Source: Candidatus Tumulicola sp. (GTDB lineage: Bacteria > Vulcanimicrobiota > Vulcanimicrobiia > Eremiobacterales > Eremiobacteraceae). From it: a DNA stretch of 64,000 nt. Below are positions 60,461 through 64,000 of the stretch, in pieces. The stretch covers positions 1 to 64,000 of the forward strand of contig DATNNM010000012.1 in the NCBI GenBank assembly GCA_035601835.1, given 5' to 3'. Positions within the stretch are counted from its first letter, which is position 1. Each line of letters opens with the position of its first letter. The translations under genes were made by a program, and so were the position numbers. The notes under the pieces are model-generated. The model was not told the origin of the DNA. It did not search any database and saw nothing but the letters and a program-made list of their open reading frames with translations.

Positions 60461-62257
60461 CTCTTGGAACTGCGCGCGATACAGTTGCGCGTAGAGCCCG
60501 CCTCGCGCCAACAAGTCGGCGTGCGTGCCCGATTCGACGATCCTCCCCGCAGCGACGGCATGGATGACGTCGGCCCGCAGCACCGTAGAGAGCCGGTGCG
60601 CGATCACCAAGCTCGTGCGGCCGCGCATCAAGGGCTCGAGCGCGGCCTGGATCAGCCGTTCAGACGTGGAGTCAAGCGAACTCGTCGCTTCGTCAAGGAT
60701 CAGGATGCGCGGATCCTTGAGCAGCACGCGCGCGATCGCGACCCGCTGACGCTCGCCCCCCGACAGCTTGAGGCCCCGCTCGCCCACGAGCGTCTCGAAG
60801 CGCTCGGGTAACCCGTCGATGAAATCGTAGATGTTCGCCGCTTTGCAAGCCGCGATCAACTCGGCCTCCGTGGCATCGGTCTTGCCGTAGCGCAGATTCT
60901 CGGCGATCGTCGTGTGGAAGAGGTACGTCTCTTGGGTGACGATGCCGATGTGCCGGCGCAGCGACTCGAGGCTGATGTCGCGCAGATCGAAAGCATCGAG
61001 CGTCACGCGCCCTTCTTGCGGGTCGTAGAAACGAGGCACGAGCTGCATGATCGTCGTCTTGCCGGCGCCGCTCGGGCCGACGAAAGCGACCAACTGCCCC
61101 GACTTCGCCTTGAAACTCACGCCGTCCAGCGCAAAGCGATCCGCGACGTAGCGGAAGCGGACGTTTTCGAATGCGATCTCACCGCGCGTCTCGCGTAGCT
61201 CGACCGCATCGGTGCGCTGCGGCGCCTCCGGCGGCATATCGAGATAGTCGAAGATGCGCTCGAAGACTGCGAGCGCGCTGACGATGCTCACTTGGATGCC
61301 GATCAGCGACGCGGCCGGGCCGTACAGCCGGCCCAGATAAGCGACGAACGCGACGATCGTGCCGACTTCGAGCGCGTTGCGAATGGCCAACCAGCCGCCG
61401 CCGAACCAGATGATCGCCGGGCCGATGATCACGAGCGCGCCGACGACCGCGATGAACCAGCGCCCGACGAGCGCTAGCCGTATCTCCATGTTCATGAGAT
61501 CGGTGCCCGCGGTGTGGAAACGCTCGGCCTCGTAGCGCTCGCGCACGAACGACTTGACGAGCGTGATGCCGGAGAGCGACAGCGTCTCTTGGATGAGACC
61601 GTAGATGCGGTCGCGCTGCTCGCGCGTCTTCTTGCGCTGCTCGTACATCGCGCGCCCGACCGGCCACAGCGGCAGCACCATGAACGGGATGACGATCATG
61701 GACAGCAGCGCGAGGCGCCAATCGAGCCAAACGATGGCCACGATCGTGGTCAGGATCGTGAAGACGTTTGTCACGATGCTCACCAGCGTTCCAGTGACCA
61801 CGTTATCGATGGAGTCGACGTCGCTCGATACGCGGTTCATGATCTCGCCGGTCTTGGTCGACGTGAAGAACGAGAGCGGCATGCGATGCAAATGCTGGAC
61901 GAGCGCGTCGCGCATGTCGCGCATGATGCCTTCGCCGACCGCAGCGTTCAAGTAGCCCTGCCAGGCGCCGATGGCTACCCCGACGAGGGCGACGCCGACC
62001 ATGCCGCCGACGTTGAGGAGCAACGCGTGCAGGTCATGATTCTTGATCGCGACGTCGATGATCCATTTGGCGAACAGCGGGGGGAACTGGTAAGCGGCCG
62101 CCACCACGAGGATGCAGGCGAGCACCAGCGCTTCTTGGCGCCAGTACGGGGCGAAGTAGCGCAGGATGCGCCGCAGGTCGACCGGCTTTGTCGGCTTTGA
62201 CGACGGCCCGCCTATGCCGTAGCCGTAGAACATCGGAGCTCCGCCAAGCATGATCAT
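60425..62257 (-). CDS. ABC exporter (fused membrane and ATPase, MsbA/multidrug type)
   Basis: A 610-residue half-transporter. Residues about 30-330 have six helices and the intracellular loop (SFFTSTKTGEIMNRVSSDVDSID). The ATPase carries Walker A (FVGPSGAGKTTIMQLVPRFYD, near residue 395), the signature LSGGERQRVAIARVLLKDP, Walker B ILILDEATSSLDS, and the His switch VIAHRLSTV. The substrate may be lipid or drug. The 5' end reads MIMLGGAPMFYG; a later ATG (MFYG) is also possible. The overlap with the convergent VOC gene lies in its C-terminal tail. Confidence 0.92.
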   Translation of the reverse strand: MIMLGGAPMFYGYGIGGPSSKPTKPVDLRRILRYFAPYWRQEALVLACILVVAAAYQFPPLFAKWIIDVAIKNHDLHALLLNVGGMVGVALVGVAIGAWQGYLNAAVGEGIMRDMRDALVQHLHRMPLSFFTSTKTGEIMNRVSSDVDSIDNVVTGTLVSIVTNVFTILTTIVAIVWLDWRLALLSMIVIPFMVLPLWPVGRAMYEQRKKTREQRDRIYGLIQETLSLSGITLVKSFVRERYEAERFHTAGTDLMNMEIRLALVGRWFIAVVGALVIIGPAIIWFGGGWLAIRNALEVGTIVAFVAYLGRLYGPAASLIGIQVSIVSALAVFERIFDYLDMPPEAPQRTDAVELRETRGEIAFENVRFRYVADRFALDGVSFKAKSGQLVAFVGPSGAGKTTIMQLVPRFYDPQEGRVTLDAFDLRDISLESLRRHIGIVTQETYLFHTTIAENLRYGKTDATEAELIAACKAANIYDFIDGLPERFETLVGERGLKLSGGERQRVAIARVLLKDPRILILDEATSSLDSTSERLIQAALEPLMRGRTSLVIAHRLSTVLRADVIHAVAAGRIVESGTHADLLARGGLYAQLYRAQFQESAQLRVGVALE

Positions 62258-62269
62258 AGCTCTATGTGG

Positions 62270-62336
62270 AGCAGGACCTTGAGGTCCTGCTAACCCATCG
62301 TGTAGGCCTGAGGCTTTAGCCCCGGTAATTTAGGAG
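62270..62336. repeat. Two CT-NN-AG palindromes upstream of the cyclophilin gene
   Basis: AGCAGGACCT-TG-AGGTCCTGCT (62270-62291), a perfect 10-bp arm pair, then a decayed copy (GGCTTTAGCCCCGG with a broken left arm) at 62315-62329. The second ends just before the TAGGAGGAC ribosome-binding site of the cyclophilin gene. Confidence 0.75.
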
Positions 62337-62341
62337 GACAT

Positions 62342-62827
62342 ATGCCGCAGCCGCCCACCGCCGACGAGGTCAAGACACTTGCCGCCGAAGCCAAAAACCT
62401 GCGCGCGCGCGTCCAGACGAATAAGGGCGACGTCGTGCTCGAATTCTTTCCCGACGACGCCCCGACGCACGTCGCCGCGTTCATCAAGCTCGCGCGCGCG
62501 GGCTTCTACGACGGCCTGAAATTCCACCGCGTCGAGCCGAACTTCGTGGCGCAGACCGGCGATCCGGAAGGAACAGGCCGCGGTGGGCCTGGTTACACGT
62601 TGCGCGAGGAATTCAATACGCGCAAGCACCTGCAAGGGACGTTAGGCATGGCGCGCTCTTCGTCTCCGAACTCGGCCGGTTCGCAGTTCTACATCTGCCT
62701 CGACGCTGCGCCCCATCTCGATCGGCAGTATACCGTTTTCGGGCAGGTCACGCAGGGCATGGATGCCGTCAAGAAGATCGCCGTCGGCGACCAGATGAAG
62801 TCCGTCAAAATCGAACCGAAAACGTGA
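62342..62827 (+). CDS. Cytoplasmic cyclophilin-type peptidyl-prolyl isomerase
   Basis: A 161-residue enzyme that speeds proline isomerisation in protein folding. The core is complete: VQTNKGDVVLEFFPDDAPTHVAAFIKLARAGFYDGLKFHRVEPNFVAQTGDPEGTGRGGPGY, then GTLGMARSSSPNSAGSQFYICLDAAPHLDRQYTVFGQVTQGMDAV. The active-site Arg (FHRVEPNF), Phe and Gln are intact. No signal peptide. A very good AGGAGGA site precedes ATG 62342. It is related to the cyclophilin half of the gene at 2604 but more conserved. Confidence 0.96.
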   Translation: MPQPPTADEVKTLAAEAKNLRARVQTNKGDVVLEFFPDDAPTHVAAFIKLARAGFYDGLKFHRVEPNFVAQTGDPEGTGRGGPGYTLREEFNTRKHLQGTLGMARSSSPNSAGSQFYICLDAAPHLDRQYTVFGQVTQGMDAVKKIAVGDQMKSVKIEPKT

Positions 62828-62836
62828 TCCGCCGCG

Positions 62837-62856
62837 AACGGACCTAAAGGTCCGTT
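62837..62856. repeat. CT-NN-AG palindrome after the cyclophilin gene
   Basis: AACGGACCT-AA-AGGTCCGTT, a perfect nine-base arm pair, followed by GCTAC. It lies between two convergent stop codons, like the copy at 2174. Confidence 0.78.
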
Positions 62857-62871
62857 GCTACGCGAACTGCG

Positions 62872-64000
62872 CTAGTCGCTGGGCGCGTCGAGCTTCTTGT
62901 GCGGCTGCATCCCCTGCTGCTCCATAGCCTTACGCACGTCCTCAAGCGCTCTGCGAGCCTCCGTGAGCTCGGCCGCCGAGGCCTTTGTGGCCTTGGCCGC
63001 CTGTGCGCATGCGCGCGACGCCTCTTCAAGGGCACGCTTCACGGCTGCATCCTCATCCGCATACGGCGCGAGCGTCTGAGCCGCGGCTCGGCGGATCTTC
63101 ACGTTTTCCGATCGGAGCGCTTCGACGACGGCAGCGCGAATCGCGGCTTCGTCGAGATATGGCTGGAGCGCATCGAGCGCGATCGCTTGGATGGTCGCGA
63201 TGTTGCTCGCGCGCAGAGCGCTTGCGAGCGCGGCTTTCGCGTAAGCCTCTTCCGCCCTGTCTGCCAGCACGTGAGCGGCTTGAACTCGGATGCGCACGCT
63301 GGAATCGCCGGCGAGCGCGCTCACCAAGGCATCGCGGGCGGCGGCGTCGTCATAGCGGTCTGCAAGTTCTCGAACGATGCGCGCCCGGTCCGCGAGCGAG
63401 TTCGAAGCGCGCAGCTCTTGCGCGAGCGCATCGCTCGTCGCGACGGCGAGATCGGAGCTTGCGCTTGCCCAGGCGGCGGTGGCGGGCGTCGTCATGGGAA
63501 CGCTAACGGCGTCGGTCTCCACGACTTTCGGCGCTCGCACCATGGCCACGATCTCGGGAGCCGCGCGAACTCCGGCTGCCGGCGCCGGGCGAGCGCTGAT
63601 GACTCGAGCATCGACCCATACATTGCGCGCGGCGACGCGCGCAACGCTAACGAGAGCGTGCCTTGTCATGTGGATGATGAAATGCATGCGCCCCAGCGTT
63701 TTCTGGACCGGCGACCACCGGAAGCCCACCACCTTGAATGCGATCGCATCGGGAGAGTGGGGCTGTTGTTCGTTCGGCAACGATGCGACCATCACGAAGG
63801 AGCTGGCGGCCGTTCCACTCGTGCTCGCCGCGGCCAACCGGCTGGAGGCGGCCGTCTCGGCGGTTCTGGTCGCGCCGGAGACGTCAGGCGTCGCAGGCAC
63901 TGCGACCACCGGGGTGAGTTGCGCGGCGACGAAGATCGCCGCTGCGATCGCCGCAGCCGCGGTAGCGCCGAGGAAACGCGAGAAGGCGGGAAGAGAGCGG
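62872..64000 (-). CDS. HEAT-repeat membrane protein, N terminus beyond the window
   Basis: The reading frame is open to the window edge, so this is the C-terminal part only. Just inside the edge is one transmembrane segment (FLGATAAAAIAAAIFVAAQL), after which about 150 residues are low-complexity Ala/Thr/Ser/Val with a small folded patch. The next 130 residues are HEAT-like helical pairs (ADRARIVRELADRYDDAAARDALVSALAGD and similar), and the last 50 form a charged coiled coil. The membrane segment followed by HEAT repeats resembles proteins that follow a zinc-finger anti-sigma domain, but the N terminus needed to test this is not present. A GTG at 63909 is not the true start. Confidence 0.7.
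   Translation of the reverse strand, partial: RSLPAFSRFLGATAAAAIAAAIFVAAQLTPVVAVPATPDVSGATRTAETAASSRLAAASTSGTAASSFVMVASLPNEQQPHSPDAIAFKVVGFRWSPVQKTLGRMHFIIHMTRHALVSVARVAARNVWVDARVISARPAPAAGVRAAPEIVAMVRAPKVVETDAVSVPMTTPATAAWASASSDLAVATSDALAQELRASNSLADRARIVRELADRYDDAAARDALVSALAGDSSVRIRVQAAHVLADRAEEAYAKAALASALRASNIATIQAIALDALQPYLDEAAIRAAVVEALRSENVKIRRAAAQTLAPYADEDAAVKRALEEASRACAQAAKATKASAAELTEARRALEDVRKAMEQQGMQPHKKLDAPSD

Overview
This 64 kb window is GC-rich, gene-dense bacterial chromosome. It carries housekeeping genes (rpoD, secDF, rel, apt, dtd, alr, the rpsF-ssb-rpsR-rplI-dnaB block) among membrane, respiratory and lipoprotein genes. Frequent lipoproteins, a porin-like cytochrome, a Tat-exported molybdoenzyme and flagellar-type export genes point to a diderm, aerobic, probably soil-type organism. 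The overall look (KGG stress protein, HEAT proteins, GC palindromes in intergenic gaps) fits an uncultivated lineage such as Candidatus Eremiobacterota (WPS-2). That placement is inference only; no rRNA is present to prove it.

Layout: 0.4-7 kb has rpoD, a KGG stress protein, a HEAT-cyclophilin fusion and modABC for molybdate uptake. 6.9-8 kb is a seven-bladed beta-propeller lipoprotein. 8.06-15.19 kb is a tightly coupled flagellar-type export cluster: an unknown protein, FlgG-like, FliM-like, FliN, FliP, FliQ, FliR, FlhB and FlhA, joined mostly by 4-nt stop/start overlaps. It is bounded on both sides by unrelated genes. 15.2-19.9 kb has an HD protein, secD, secF, a CDF metal exporter and a GNAT. 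20-22.8 kb has a secreted protein, a C11 (clostripain-like) peptidase and a lipoprotein. 22.8-26.7 kb is an electron-transfer locus: a ba3-type oxidase (subunits I, II and a previously uncalled 37-residue IIa-like subunit), a divergent CuA-like cupredoxin, and a monoheme cytochrome with a Cyc2-like porin-type body. 26.7-31.6 kb has an M50 protease, apt, rel, dtd and a lipoprotein. 31.6-33.3 kb is a sulfite-dehydrogenase-like molybdoenzyme with its cytochrome c. 33.3-37.5 kb has alr and the ribosomal/replication block. 37.5-41.6 kb has a PQQ dehydrogenase, a polyprenol-type glycosyltransferase, a GlsB-like protein and a membrane protein. 41.7-43.3 kb is a decayed island: a 5' tRNA-Thr fragment, structured non-coding DNA, a VOC protein, a truncated SDR and an intact tRNA-Thr(CGT). 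43.3-64 kb has metY and a CoA-binding protein, two tandem peptide-binding lipoproteins, ltaE, a DUF885 peptidase, a CapA protein, an acyl-CoA ligase with an ECHDC3-like hydratase, a STAS protein, a 45-residue acidic peptide, a hydrolase, a phospholipase-C-like enzyme, a large lipoprotein, a zinc-ribbon protein, an ABC exporter, a cyclophilin, and a HEAT protein cut by the window edge.

Working together: molybdate uptake (modABC) can feed the sulfite-dehydrogenase-like molybdoenzyme. The periplasmic dehydrogenases (SoxC-like, PQQ) and the Cyc2-like cytochrome could all deliver electrons through cytochrome c or cupredoxin to the ba3 oxidase.

The most unusual signals are: (1) a dispersed family of short palindromes with a CT-NN-AG centre, usually flanked by GTAG or CTAC, found in gaps and once inside the modC reading frame; (2) the compact export cluster with no ATPase, MS-ring or filament genes; (3) the Cyc2-like/cupredoxin/ba3 locus; and (4) the tRNA-Thr half-duplication with surrounding gene debris.
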